Assembly: GCF_036549475.1 (NCBI RefSeq)
Contig: NZ_JAZHLI010000023.1
Span: 1-64,000, forward strand
DNA from: Aurantimonas sp036549475
Lineage (GTDB): Bacteria > Pseudomonadota > Alphaproteobacteria > Rhizobiales > Rhizobiaceae
Length of the DNA stretch: 64,000 nt
Direction of reading: 5' to 3'
The number at the start of each line of letters is the position of its first letter. The first letter of the stretch is position 1. Below, piece by piece: positions 8,242 through 18,099 of this stretch. The notes beneath the pieces are model-generated. The model did not search any database. It saw only the letters and a program-made list of their open reading frames with translations, and had not been told where the DNA came from. The position numbers were made by a program, and so were the translations under genes.

Positions 8242-8964
8242 TCAGGCGGTGACCGCGGCTTCCACCTCCGGACGCTCCAGATAGCGCCACCAGATCGCCT
8301 CTTCGCCCAGCGTGGCGACGAAGGCGCGGTGGCGGGCAATCTCCGCATCGGACAGGCGCGGCGCCAGCGGAATCGGGCGCGGCGCGATCCGCCACACATT
8401 GCCGTCGGCATCCTCGTGGGCATCTTCCTCGACCGCCAGGCCCAGGGCCGCCTGCCGACCACCGATCAGCTCGATATAGACTTCCGCCAGGAGCTCGGAA
8501 TCGAGCAGGGCCCCATGCTTGTCGCGGCGCGACGTGTCGACCGAGAAGCGCGAGCAGAGCGCGTCCAGCGTCGCCGGTGCCATCGGGAACTTGCGGCGCG
8601 CCATGGGCAAGGTGTCGATCACCACCGACGGGTCGATCGGCGGCTGGTCGATGCGCTTCAGTTCGGCATTGAGGAAGCGCACGTCGAAGGCGGCATTGTG
8701 GGCGATCAGCTTCGCCCCGGAGAAGAACTCCAGGAATTCCTCGGCGATCTCCGAAAACAGCGGCTTGTCGGCCAGGAACTCGTCGGAGAGGCCATGGACG
8801 TCGAAGGCGGCCGGATCGACCTTGCGGCCGGCCGGCCGGACGAAGGCATGGTAGCTCTTGCCGGTCGGAATGTGGTTCCACAATTCCACCCCGCCGATCT
8901 CGATGACCCGCTCGACATCCGGATCCAGGCCGGTGGTCTCGGTATCGAAGACGATTTCGCGCAT
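8242..8964 (-). CDS. dnaQ: DNA polymerase III epsilon subunit
   Basis: The 3'-5' proofreading exonuclease of the replicative polymerase. The 240-residue protein has the DEDDh motifs: ExoI FDTETTG with Asp7 and Glu9, ExoII NAAFDVRFLN near 95, and ExoIII with HGALLDSELL near 150, which gives the catalytic His and Asp. The C-terminal 60 residues, including LPxL-like contacts for the alpha subunit, are less conserved. The position next to coaE-aroE-maf and secB is typical of the region left of the alphaproteobacterial origin. Confidence 0.96.
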   Translation of the reverse strand: MREIVFDTETTGLDPDVERVIEIGGVELWNHIPTGKSYHAFVRPAGRKVDPAAFDVHGLSDEFLADKPLFSEIAEEFLEFFSGAKLIAHNAAFDVRFLNAELKRIDQPPIDPSVVIDTLPMARRKFPMAPATLDALCSRFSVDTSRRDKHGALLDSELLAEVYIELIGGRQAALGLAVEEDAHEDADGNVWRIAPRPIPLAPRLSDAEIARHRAFVATLGEEAIWWRYLERPEVEAAVTA

Positions 8965-9142
8965 GGTGGCTCCCGCTGACGGCCCCTTGTCCTAGAGCTG
9001 GCGGACAGAGGCAAGCGCGCGATGAAACATCGTGACAGTATCCACGAGCTTCCGTCAATGTTCTTGTTAAGTTCTTACCAATCACGCCTCGCGCGGTGAA
9101 GATCGTCGACACCGTCGCGCGTTTCAGGTCGCTGCGGCGGCG

Positions 9143-9727
9143 TCAGTCCGCGGCGCAGCGCCGGATGATCGCCAGGACCGCCAGGCGCGCGGCTTCCATG
9201 CCGTTGCCGGTGTCGACGAGGAAGTCGGCACGCGCACGCTTGTCGGCGTCCGGCATCTGCCGGGCCAGCAGTGCGGTGAACTTGGCTTCGGTCATGTCCG
9301 GCCGGGCAAGCACGCGCTCGCGCTGGATCTCGGGACTGGCGGTCACCACGACCGTTTTGTCGCAGCGTTTGTCGGCACCGGTCTCGAAGAGCAGCGGGAT
9401 GTCGAGCACGGCCAGGGCTGCGCCGGAGTGTCGCGCGGCGCCGAGGAACGCCCGCTCCTCCTCCCCCACCAGCGGATGGACGATCGCCTCGAGCCGCTGC
9501 ATGGCGGCCGGGTCGTTCACCACGCGGGCCGACAGCGCCTGGCGATCGACGATGCCGTCCTTGACGGTTCCGGGAAAGGCCGCCTCGATCGGCGGTGCGG
9601 CGCGGCCTGCATAGAGGCGGTGAACCGTGGCGTCCGCGTCATGGACCGGCACACCCTCGTCCGCGAACATCGCCGCGGTGGTCGACTTGCCCATGCCGAT
9701 CGATCCGGTCAGGCCTAGAACGATCAT
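9143..9727 (-). CDS. coaE: dephospho-CoA kinase
   Basis: Catalyses the last step of coenzyme A synthesis, phosphorylating the 3'-hydroxyl of dephospho-CoA with ATP. It has 194 residues from the ATG at 9727. The P-loop GSIGMGKS is at residues 8-15, followed by the family motif VHDADATVHRLY near 30, and VLDIPLLFETGADKRCD near 110. A longer in-frame reading upstream has no family similarity, so I set the start just before the P-loop strand. It lies 73 bp after aroE in the maf-aroE-coaE run. Confidence 0.95.
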   Translation of the reverse strand: MIVLGLTGSIGMGKSTTAAMFADEGVPVHDADATVHRLYAGRAAPPIEAAFPGTVKDGIVDRQALSARVVNDPAAMQRLEAIVHPLVGEEERAFLGAARHSGAALAVLDIPLLFETGADKRCDKTVVVTASPEIQRERVLARPDMTEAKFTALLARQMPDADKRARADFLVDTGNGMEAARLAVLAIIRRCAAD

Positions 9728-9800
9728 CCGACGCGCAGCCGGCGGCGGGACGGGCTGACCGGCCCCCACGCCCGATGTGTATGAATCACGAAATCTCTGC

Positions 9801-10763
9801 TCATACGCCGCTGTCGATATCGGCGACGATCCTGGCACGCAAGGTCTCTGATACCTGCGGCCGCTGGCCAAACCAGCGCTCGAAGCCCGGCACGGCCTGA
9901 TACAGCAGCATGCCGAGACCGTCGCAATGGCGCAACCCCCGCTCCTCGGCCGCAGCCAGAATGGGAGTCATGACCGGGACATAAACGATGTCGGTGACGA
10001 GAGCATTGTCGGGCAGAGCCGACAGGTCCGGCAGCCGCGGCTCGAACCAGCCGGGCGTCTCGTTGTCGGGATCGGGCGCGGGGATCGGCACCGTGTTGAC
10101 CAGGAGGTCGGCAGCGGCGAGCTGTTCCTCCCGTTCGGATTCGGCGTGGGCGGAGACGCGCGGTCCGAAGCGGGTCACCATTTCCTCGGCGCGCTCGACC
10201 GTGCGGTTGACGATGCGCACCTGCTTCACGCCGCGCTTCAGGAGCGCGAAGATCACCGCGCGGGCAGCACCGCCGGCGCCCAGCACGGTCGCGGTCTCGA
10301 CATCGGCCCAGCCCGGCAGGCGTTCGTCGAGATTGGCCGCGAACCCATACGCATCGGTGTTGCCGCCGACCATGCGGCCGGATTTCTCGAACCAGATCGT
10401 GTTGACCGCGCCGATCGCCTCGGCTGCCGCGTCGCGGCGCGACACCGCCTTCAGCGCCGCCAGCTTGTGCGGAATGGTGACGTTACCGCCGACATAACCC
10501 TTTTTGCGTAGGGTCTTGAGGAAATCGTCGATCTCCTCGGGCGGGACGCCCACCCGGTCATAGGTGCCGGCCAGGCCGAATTCCGTCAGCCAGGTGCGGT
10601 GGATCATCGGCGAGCGAGAATGCCAGACAGGCCAGCCGGTGACGAAGGCACGCGGGCCCTCCGCCGCGGCCGACGCGATGTTCGGGTCGAAGATCGATCC
10701 CTCGCCGCGCGGCCGTTCCGCACCACTCACATAGGGTTTCGGCGTCCAGTCCACATCAGCCAT
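9801..10763 (-). CDS. aroE: shikimate dehydrogenase
   Basis: NADP-dependent reduction of 3-dehydroshikimate to shikimate in aromatic amino acid synthesis. Family motifs are PVWHSRSPMIH near 46, GGNVTIPHK with the catalytic Lys near 95, NTDAYGF near 140, the dinucleotide-binding VLGAGGAARAV near 160 and NRT near 186. The 320-residue length includes about 38 extra N-terminal residues before the SKF-type start of the family. A downstream start is possible, but the ATG at 10763 overlaps the maf stop by 8 bp, which supports coupling. Confidence 0.94.
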   Translation of the reverse strand: MADVDWTPKPYVSGAERPRGEGSIFDPNIASAAAEGPRAFVTGWPVWHSRSPMIHRTWLTEFGLAGTYDRVGVPPEEIDDFLKTLRKKGYVGGNVTIPHKLAALKAVSRRDAAAEAIGAVNTIWFEKSGRMVGGNTDAYGFAANLDERLPGWADVETATVLGAGGAARAVIFALLKRGVKQVRIVNRTVERAEEMVTRFGPRVSAHAESEREEQLAAADLLVNTVPIPAPDPDNETPGWFEPRLPDLSALPDNALVTDIVYVPVMTPILAAAEERGLRHCDGLGMLLYQAVPGFERWFGQRPQVSETLRARIVADIDSGV

Positions 10764-11355
10764 CGATCTCGCCGCGCTCCCTCAGTTCCTCCAGCAGCGG
10801 CAGCAGCGGCAGGCCGATGATGGTGAAATAATCTCCCTCGATCCGCTTCATCAGCTGGATGCCTTCCTTCTCGATCTGGTAGGCGCCGACGCTGGTCGTC
10901 GCCTTCATGCCGGCATGGGCGAGGTAGCGGCCGATGAAGCCCGGATCGAGCTCGCGCAGGGTGATGGTCGCGGTGGCGACATGGCGCCAGGTCACCGCCC
11001 CATCCTCCACCAGCACCACGGCGCTGTTGAGATGGTGGGTGCGGCCGGAGAGCTTCAGCAGCGTGCGCCGCGCCTCTTCCATGTTGGCCGGCTTGTGCAG
11101 CACCTCGTCGCCCAGCGACAGGGTCTGGTCGGCGCCGATGACGATCTCGCCGGGATGGCGTGCGGACACGTCCGTCGCCTTGGCTTCGGCGAGGATCGCC
11201 GCCACATCCTCCGGGCCGACGCCGGACTCCAGCAGCGGCGCCTCGATGGTGCGCTCGTCGAGGTCGCTGGCTTCGGCGGTGAAGTCGATGCCGGCGTTCT
11301 TCAGAAGCTCGCGGCGGTGGACGCTGCTCGAGGCGAGCACGATGCCCTTGGACAT
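10756..11355 (-). CDS. maf: Maf-like nucleoside triphosphate pyrophosphatase
   Basis: Maf/YceF-type house-cleaning pyrophosphatase of 199 residues that hydrolyses non-canonical or methylated nucleotides to monophosphates. It shows LASSSVHRRELLKNAG at residues 7-22, the DERT element near 37, GADQTLSLGDEVLHKP with the catalytic Asp near 85, and YQIEKEG near 160. The ATG at 11355 borders the proposed origin. The gene is the first of the minus-strand run reading away from that origin. Confidence 0.94.
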   Translation of the reverse strand: MSKGIVLASSSVHRRELLKNAGIDFTAEASDLDERTIEAPLLESGVGPEDVAAILAEAKATDVSARHPGEIVIGADQTLSLGDEVLHKPANMEEARRTLLKLSGRTHHLNSAVVLVEDGAVTWRHVATATITLRELDPGFIGRYLAHAGMKATTSVGAYQIEKEGIQLMKRIEGDYFTIIGLPLLPLLEELRERGEIDG

Positions 11356-11892
11356 GCAAATCCCATTGTACCGGTTTCGACACCTGTCGCCTGACTGATA
11401 GCGGTTGGGCGGCGGAATTGCCATTGCCCGCGGCCGGACTCGATTCTTCCGCGGCGCACAAGGGCAGCGGCCGATTCGCGCCCGGGATTCTTCGGAGCCT
11501 GTGGGTTACCCGGGAGTAAACGGGTGACGCCGCGAGCGGGCCGTGAAGGCAATGGCAAACCCCTGTCTTGTCCACAATCGCCGGCACGATCCGCTTGGGC
11601 AGGGAGCTTGCGTAAGACCGGGGACAAGAGCGATTCGTCCCGTTTCATCCCCCGGTCATCCCCAGGCGGCGCCGCGGTGCTGTCCGGCGCAAGCGACTGG
11701 CGAGGCAGAGGGAATCTGGCACGGTCCCCGTGATTGTCCCAGACAGGCGCGATGCGGCATTCCGGCTTGTGGACGATCCTGATATGGGATCCATCTAGGC
11801 GGAGGGTTGTGAATTCCTGCAATCCACCGAGTCATAGAATCAAAAGACTCATCTGAAAGAAATCTTTCTTTTTAAATGGGAGCCGGAATCTG
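11356..11892. other. candidate chromosomal replication origin (oriC)
   Basis: A 537-bp gene-free segment between divergent maf and hemE. It holds ten GANTC sites (CcrM targets) at 11437, 11442, 11473, 11486, 11632, 11712, 11829, 11837, 11846 and 11886. Base composition alone predicts about two. DnaA-box-like nonamers are TTGTCCACA at 11568-11576 (one mismatch to TTATCCACA), TGTGGACGA at 11768 on the other strand, and weaker ones such as TCATCCCCA near 11656. An AT-rich patch lies at 11834-11879, just before hemE. Origins beside hemE are established for Caulobacter and Sinorhizobium. Genes on either side point away from the segment. The call is inference from these combined signals. Confidence 0.75.
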
Positions 11893-12912
11893 ATGAAGAC
11901 GCGCAAGCTTGTCCGTGTGCTGGAAGGCGAACGCATCTTCCCCCCTCCGGTCTGGCTGATGCGGCAGGCAGGCCGCTATCTCCCCGAATACCGGGCGACC
12001 CGTGAGAAGGCGGGGGGCTTCCTCGACCTCTGCTACAATTCCGATCTGGCGACGGAAGTGACGCTGCAACCGATCCGTCGCTTCGGATTCGACGCGGCGA
12101 TCCTGTTTTCCGACATTCTCGTCATTCCTGACGCGCTCGATCGCGGCTTGCATTTCGTGCAGGGAGAGGGGCCGAAGCTCACGCCCATCCGTCCCGACGA
12201 GATCGCCGCCCTCGATCCGAGCCGTGCGGACACGCATCTGGCGCCGGTGATCGCGACGGTGGCACGGCTGCGCAAGGAACTGCCCGAGGAGACCGCGCTG
12301 ATCGGCTTCTGCGGGGCGCCCTGGACGGTGGCGACCTACATGATCGCCGGTCACGGCACGCCCGACCAGGCGCCGGCCCGGCTCTTCGGCTATCGCCATC
12401 CGGCCGAGATGGAGCAGCTACTGTATCTCCTCGCCGAGATGGGGGCCGATTATCTGATCCGGCAGCTGCAGGCCGGTGCCGACTGCGTCCAGATCTTCGA
12501 TTCCTGGGCCGGCGTTCTCGACGAGGCGTGCTTCGAGGCCTATGCGGTCAAGCCGCTGGCCCGGATGGTGGACAAGGTCCGCGCCGCCGTGCCGGGTGCC
12601 AAGATCATCGGTTTTGCCAAGGGCGCGGGCTCGCTGCTCAACGGCTATCGGCAGAAGACCGGTGTCGACGCCGTCGGCCTCGACTGGTCGGTGCCGATGG
12701 CGCAGGCGCAGGCGCTCCAGAAGGAGGGTGCCATCCAGGGCAATCTCGATCCGCTGCGGCTGATCGCCGGTGGCAAGGCACTGGACGAAGGCGTCGACCG
12801 GATCCTGGAAGGGCTCGGCGACGGCCCGCTGATCTTCAACCTGGGGCACGGAATCACGCCGGACGCGCCGATCGCCCATGTCGAGGCGTTGCTGAAGCGG
12901 ATCCGGGGGTAG
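11893..12912 (+). CDS. hemE: uroporphyrinogen decarboxylase
   Basis: Decarboxylates uroporphyrinogen III to coproporphyrinogen III in heme synthesis. The 339-residue protein carries the signature WLMRQAGRYLPEYR at residues 21-34, the catalytic-pocket FSDILVIPDALDRG near 78, the GFCGAPWTVATYM segment near 138 and NLGHGITPD near 318. The start ATG at 11893 follows GGGAG. hemE directly beside the origin is a classic alphaproteobacterial arrangement, and its promoter must lie inside the origin segment. That could tie hemE transcription to initiation control. Confidence 0.97.
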   Translation: MKTRKLVRVLEGERIFPPPVWLMRQAGRYLPEYRATREKAGGFLDLCYNSDLATEVTLQPIRRFGFDAAILFSDILVIPDALDRGLHFVQGEGPKLTPIRPDEIAALDPSRADTHLAPVIATVARLRKELPEETALIGFCGAPWTVATYMIAGHGTPDQAPARLFGYRHPAEMEQLLYLLAEMGADYLIRQLQAGADCVQIFDSWAGVLDEACFEAYAVKPLARMVDKVRAAVPGAKIIGFAKGAGSLLNGYRQKTGVDAVGLDWSVPMAQAQALQKEGAIQGNLDPLRLIAGGKALDEGVDRILEGLGDGPLIFNLGHGITPDAPIAHVEALLKRIRG

Positions 12913-13099
12913 AGTCCCGGCCGTCAGGCCGGACGCGTAGCGGACGCTCTGACGACTCGAAGGCACGCCGGGGACTTGCCCGCGCAGGCTTGGAAGCCGG
13001 CAGGCTTCGGGCTATGTCGCGAGGCAAGCCGTACAGGGGCAGCCCGCCTCCGGAACGCAGTGATATCTGCGTGCCGCATCTGCTTCGAAGGATCGTTTC

Positions 13100-13603
13100 A
13101 TGAAGAACGCCATCATCGCGCTCGCCATCACGGTTGCGGTCATCGCCGCAACCTTCTGGCTGGTGCCGCCTGAAGCCATTCTCTGGATGAAGTCCCTGCA
13201 CATCCTGGCGGTGATCGCATGGATGGCCGGCATGCTCTATCTGCCGCGGCTGTTCGTCTATCACGCAGGAACCGAGATCGGCACGGCGCAGTCGGAGACC
13301 TTCAAGGTCATGGAGCGCCGACTTCTGAAGGCGATCGTCAATCCGGCTATGATGGTCACCTGGGTCGCGGGCATCTGGCTGGCGGTCGAGGGCGGCTGGT
13401 TCGAGGGCGGCAATGGCTGGCTGCACGCCAAGATCGCCCTCGTGGTGCTGATGTCGGGCGCCCATGGCTATTTCTCGGCGAGCGTGCGGCGCTTCGCCAA
13501 CGACGCCAACACCAAATCGACCAGGCACTGGCGGATCATGAACGAGGTGCCGACGGCCCTGATGATCGTCATCGTCGTTCTCGTGGTGGTGAAGCCCTTC
13601 TGA
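13100..13603 (+). CDS. hemJ: protoporphyrinogen oxidase HemJ (CopD/UPF0093 family)
   Basis: A 167-residue membrane protein that oxidises protoporphyrinogen IX to protoporphyrin IX in bacteria lacking HemY or HemG. Four to five transmembrane helices are visible. The conserved LHILAVIAWMAGMLYLPRLF at about residues 33-52 carries the heme-ligand His, HYFSAS-type HGYFSASVRRFAND lies near 120, and an MNEVP motif near 147. Adjacency to hemE supports the assignment. hemH, often between them, is absent here. Confidence 0.93.
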   Translation: MKNAIIALAITVAVIAATFWLVPPEAILWMKSLHILAVIAWMAGMLYLPRLFVYHAGTEIGTAQSETFKVMERRLLKAIVNPAMMVTWVAGIWLAVEGGWFEGGNGWLHAKIALVVLMSGAHGYFSASVRRFANDANTKSTRHWRIMNEVPTALMIVIVVLVVVKPF

Positions 13604-13720
13604 TATCGGCATGATCCGAGATCACGCGTTGGAGCGCTGCCCGCGGGACGAAAACTCACCTGGCAGGCTGGAAAGAGCGCCCGTCATCCGGCAAAGCCGG
13701 CCATGTCCTTGGGGGGATCG

Positions 13721-14263
13721 ATGACTGAAACCAGCCCACAAATGGCGACGAGCCTCGTGGTGATGGGCCCGGCAGGTGTCGGCAAGACGACGACCGCGGC
13801 GAGCCTGGCCGGCATGCTGGGCTGGCCCTATGCCGAAGCTGACGAGTTTCATCCCGCCGCGAACATCACCAAGATGGAATCCGGAACGCCGCTCGACGAT
13901 AAGGATCGCGCGCCCTGGCTTGCGGCCATCCGCGACTGGATCAGCGACGAGGCGGCCGCCGGGCGTTCGACCGTCGTCACCTGCTCGGCGCTGAAGCGTA
14001 GCTATCGTGACCTGCTGCGCGGGGCACAGGCGCGCGTTCGCTTCGTCTGCCTGACCGCCACGCCGGATCTCGTCGGACGGCGCATGGCCACCCGCCAGGG
14101 CCATTTCATGCCGGTGTCGCTGCTGAAGTCGCAATTCGACACTTTCCAGCCCCTGGAGGCCGACGAGGACGGGATCGTCGTGTCGGTCGACCTGCCGCCG
14201 GACGAGGTGGTGGCGACCGCTCTGCGGGCCCTGCGGCTGTCGCCGGTGCCAAGGGCCGGCTGA
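13721..14263 (+). CDS. gntK: gluconokinase
   Basis: ATP-dependent kinase that converts gluconate to 6-phosphogluconate. The 180-residue protein shows the P-loop GPAGVGKTT at about residues 17-25, the family motif EADEFHPAANITKMESGTPL near 40, DRAPWL and CSALKRSYRDLLR near 85, and GHFMPVSLLKSQFDTFQPLE near 130. The ATG at 13721 follows GGGGGG at 4-nt spacing. An in-frame ATG at 13703 is also possible. No other gluconate genes are nearby, so it appears as a lone insertion between hemJ and rho. Confidence 0.92.
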   Translation: MTETSPQMATSLVVMGPAGVGKTTTAASLAGMLGWPYAEADEFHPAANITKMESGTPLDDKDRAPWLAAIRDWISDEAAAGRSTVVTCSALKRSYRDLLRGAQARVRFVCLTATPDLVGRRMATRQGHFMPVSLLKSQFDTFQPLEADEDGIVVSVDLPPDEVVATALRALRLSPVPRAG

Positions 14264-14550
14264 GGCCACCCGGCTGTTGTCTGGATATGGGATATAGCCA
14301 TTCAGGCCTGCCGGCCTCCCGTCGGCTTGTGGTGCCGTCCATTGCGACCGTCCGCGGGAAAGCCTTGCGCTGTCGGGATGGTCGGTTTATGAGTAGCGTC
14401 TACATCCCGCCTCAGGGCGATGCGCGACGTTTCCGCCGTGTCGATCCCCCGCCGCAGACCCGTTTGCGTTTCCGGCCCAGCGTTTTCCCATACCCGTCTT
14501 CATTGTCTGGAATTGCGTTCCGGACGAACCCCGTAAAGAGCCTATCCCGA
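14264..14550 (+). promoter_or_regulatory. long rho leader region
   Basis: A 287-bp gap before rho with no convincing gene. It contains C-rich, G-poor tracts in the last 150 bases, as in the leader of autoregulated rho genes, where Rho terminates its own transcript. A frame is open through it, but its residues look like non-coding translation. No clear hairpin attenuator is seen. Confidence 0.4.
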
Positions 14551-15810
<1,260 letters not shown>

Positions 15811-15829
15811 TCGGACCGGCAGTCGGGCA

Positions 15830-15845
15830 TGATTCACGTGAAACG
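15830..15845. promoter_or_regulatory. parS-like ParB-binding site
   Basis: TGATTCACGTGAAACG matches the parS consensus TGTTTCACGTGAAACA at 14 of 16 positions, including the CACGTG core. It overlaps the 5' arm of the rho terminator. Confidence 0.6.
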
Positions 15846-15867
15846 GCGGCCCATGGGTCGCCGTTTT
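15841..15867 (+). terminator. rho-gene intrinsic terminator
   Basis: Inverted repeat AAACGGCG (15841-15848) and CGCCGTTT (15859-15866), with the last T-run extending to four T. It lies 31 bp after the rho stop codon. Confidence 0.7.
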
Positions 15868-15971
15868 CGCATGGGGCAGACACCATGCCGATAGGACAGT
15901 TCATGACCCCGGCGCAGCTTGATCTCACGGGACGCGCAACCGACAACACGCCAGCACGGAGGGAAAGCGGA

Positions 15972-16448
15972 ATGAGTGACAAACCGGCAGCCGTGGCGCG
16001 GGTCGAAGCGGCCGCGATCGACCACGGGCTGAAGATCGCCATCGTCGAGACCGAAACCTCTGCCCGCTCCGCGGAGGAGGCGGCGAAGGCGGTTGGCGCA
16101 AGCGTCGGCCAGATCGTCAAGTCGCTTGTGTTTCGCGGGCAGGACAGTGGCAAGGCCTACATGCTGCTGGTGTCCGGCGCGAACCGCGTCGACGAGGCGC
16201 GGGCCGCAGACACGATCGGCGAGCCGCTGGAGCGACCGGATGCCGATTTCGTGCGCGAGGCGACGGGCTTTGCCATCGGCGGCGTGTCGCCACTCGGCGC
16301 GACGGCAGCGCTGCCCATCTACATGGACGAGGATCTGTTCCAGCATGCCACCGTCTGGGCCGCTGCCGGAACGCCCAGACATGTCTTCGAGGTCGTACCG
16401 CTGCAATTGCGCAGCGCCACCGGGGCCTTGATCTGCCAGGTCACCTGA
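15972..16448 (+). CDS. YbaK/EbsC-type aminoacyl-tRNA deacylase-like protein
   Basis: A 158-residue protein of the YbaK/prolyl-tRNA editing-domain superfamily. Members hydrolyse mischarged tRNAs in trans. Seen are the VGQIVKSLVFRG strand-helix near 50 with the conserved Lys, SGANRVD near 72, and FAIGGVSPLG near 103, the usual GG.sP.g signature. The start ATG at 15972 follows GGAGGG. An in-frame start at 15885 is open but carries no conserved sequence. The exact tRNA substrate cannot be read from sequence. Confidence 0.9.
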   Translation: MSDKPAAVARVEAAAIDHGLKIAIVETETSARSAEEAAKAVGASVGQIVKSLVFRGQDSGKAYMLLVSGANRVDEARAADTIGEPLERPDADFVREATGFAIGGVSPLGATAALPIYMDEDLFQHATVWAAAGTPRHVFEVVPLQLRSATGALICQVT

Positions 16449-16537
16449 CCGGCGGCCTGCTTCCTCGGTTGCGGCAACGCAGCTTACATGGTCCCCTTCA
16501 TGTCGAACTTCTTCCTTCCATCGCATCGGGCGAGCCG

Positions 16538-17974
16538 TTGATCCATAGCGACACCATCGTCGCCCTGTCCTCGGGCACTCTGCCGTCTGGCGTTGCCGTG
16601 GTGCGCGTCAGCGGGCCTGCTGCGCGCAATGTCCTGGAGAAGCTTGCGGGCGCCGTGCCGCCCGAGCGGCGGGCCAGCCTTCGCCGTTTCCGCGACAGGA
16701 GCGACCGTACCATCGACCGGGGCATCGCCGTCTTCTTTCCCGGGCCAGGGAGCGTCACCGGCGAGGACCTTGCCGAGTTCCACCTGCATGGCGGCCGTGC
16801 CGTCGTGGCGGCATTTCTGGAGGCCGCGTCGGCCGTGGAAAGCGTGCGCCTTGCGGTTGCCGGCGAATTCACCCGGCGGGCCTTCGAGAATGGCCGTATC
16901 GATCTCACCGAGGCGGAAGGCCTGGCTGACCTCCTGGCCGCCAGCACCGAGGCCCAGCGCCGCATGGCGGTCGCCCAGGCCGGCGGCGCCCTGCGTGCGA
17001 TCTACGAAGACTGGATGCGCGACCTCATGGCTGCGCGGGCGATGATCGAGGCGGCCTTCGACTTCAGCGACGAGGGAGACGTGGACGACGATGTCGCTGC
17101 GGGTGTCGATCGCCAGATCGCGCGTGTCGCCGATGCCATGCGAAGCCATCTCGCCAAGGCCGACCGCGGGGAAATTCTCCGCGAGGGGTTCAAGGTGGCC
17201 ATCGTCGGCGCGCCCAATGCCGGCAAGTCGAGCCTCCTGAATGCACTGGCGGATCGCGAAGTGGCCATCGTCACCGAGATCCCCGGCACGACACGCGACG
17301 TCATCGAGGCGACCCTCGATCTCGGCGGCATCCCGGTTCGATTGTCGGATACGGCAGGAATCCGGGATACGGCCGACCGGATCGAGGCCATGGGCATCGA
17401 ACGCGCCCGGGCCGTGATCGACGAAGCGGATCTGATCCTGGCACTGGTGGACCCGCTCGCAGGCCCCAGCGCGCTGGAACGCCTGACCGGACTTCTGACT
17501 CACGTGAAACATCCGATGATGCTCGCGGGGCAGGACCAGCCGGGAGATGAGACGGCGGCGAGCCCGCTACTGCCGGCAGCGCCTGTCCTGACCATTCGGA
17601 CCAAGCTCGACCAGGCGGGACGATCCGGTTCGCCTCCTGCGGTTGATGAGGATTCCGGCGAGCCCCACTATGATCTCGCCATTTCGACACAGACCGGAGA
17701 GGGAATCGCGGAACTGGTCGAGCGCATTGCGGCGATCGCGGCAGCCGCCGTGGGCGATCCCGACGATGTGGTCCCGGCACGAACGCGGCACCGCGAGTTG
17801 ATCGGCGATGCGCTGCGGCTTCTGGAACTGTTCCTCAACGAGCCCGAAACTCCTGCAGAAGTGCGTGCGGAGACCCTCCGCCGTGCTGGCCATCGCCTCG
17901 GCGCCCTGACCGGGCAGGTCGGGGTGGAGGATCTGCTAGAGGTGATCTTTTCCGAATTCTGCATCGGCAAATGA
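16538..17974 (+). CDS. mnmE: tRNA uridine-5-carboxymethylaminomethyl GTPase MnmE
   Basis: With MnmG it forms the enzyme that adds the cmnm5 group to U34 of certain tRNAs. Domains: N-terminal folate-binding (DTIVALSSGTLPSGVAVVRV from residue 5; EFTRRAFENGRIDLTEAEGL near 110), helical, then a Ras-like GTPase with G1 GAPNAGKSS near 225, IPGTTRDV (G2) and DTAGIRD (G3). The C-terminal CIGK has the catalytic Cys. No in-frame ATG lies near the family start, and a TTG at 16538 gives LIHSDTIVALSSG. A TTG at 16469 would add 23 residues. The segment between G3 and the C-terminal domain is somewhat long and Pro-rich. Confidence 0.93.
   Translation: MIHSDTIVALSSGTLPSGVAVVRVSGPAARNVLEKLAGAVPPERRASLRRFRDRSDRTIDRGIAVFFPGPGSVTGEDLAEFHLHGGRAVVAAFLEAASAVESVRLAVAGEFTRRAFENGRIDLTEAEGLADLLAASTEAQRRMAVAQAGGALRAIYEDWMRDLMAARAMIEAAFDFSDEGDVDDDVAAGVDRQIARVADAMRSHLAKADRGEILREGFKVAIVGAPNAGKSSLLNALADREVAIVTEIPGTTRDVIEATLDLGGIPVRLSDTAGIRDTADRIEAMGIERARAVIDEADLILALVDPLAGPSALERLTGLLTHVKHPMMLAGQDQPGDETAASPLLPAAPVLTIRTKLDQAGRSGSPPAVDEDSGEPHYDLAISTQTGEGIAELVERIAAIAAAAVGDPDDVVPARTRHRELIGDALRLLELFLNEPETPAEVRAETLRRAGHRLGALTGQVGVEDLLEVIFSEFCIGK
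17496..17511. promoter_or_regulatory. parS-like site inside mnmE
   Basis: TGACTCACGTGAAACA agrees with the parS consensus at 14 of 16 bases. It encodes LTHVKH within the variable part of MnmE, where the protein sequence is free to carry it. Confidence 0.55.
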
Positions 17975-17987
17975 TTCACGTGGAACA
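17972..17987. promoter_or_regulatory. parS-like site between mnmE and mnmG
   Basis: TGATTCACGTGGAACA matches the parS consensus at 14 of 16 bases and includes the mnmE TGA stop. A second CACGTG follows at once (17986-17991), so the site may be bipartite. Confidence 0.6.
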
Positions 17988-18099
17988 CGTGAGTCGTTGA
18001 GCGTTTCACCGGCACTCCGGTGCCGCTGCGATACGACGGCTCGGTGTCCCGGTTGTTCCTCGTTGACAGATCCGCACGCTGCAGGCTTAACCCATCGGC

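Noticed and set aside
8999..9100. CtrA-like TTAA elements near the dnaQ start
   Set aside because: No TTAA-N7-TTAA pair with acceptable spacing was found.
11301..11822. 173-codon minus-strand frame across the maf-hemE gap
   Set aside because: No recognisable protein sequence. The segment has origin-like features and the frame overlaps maf.
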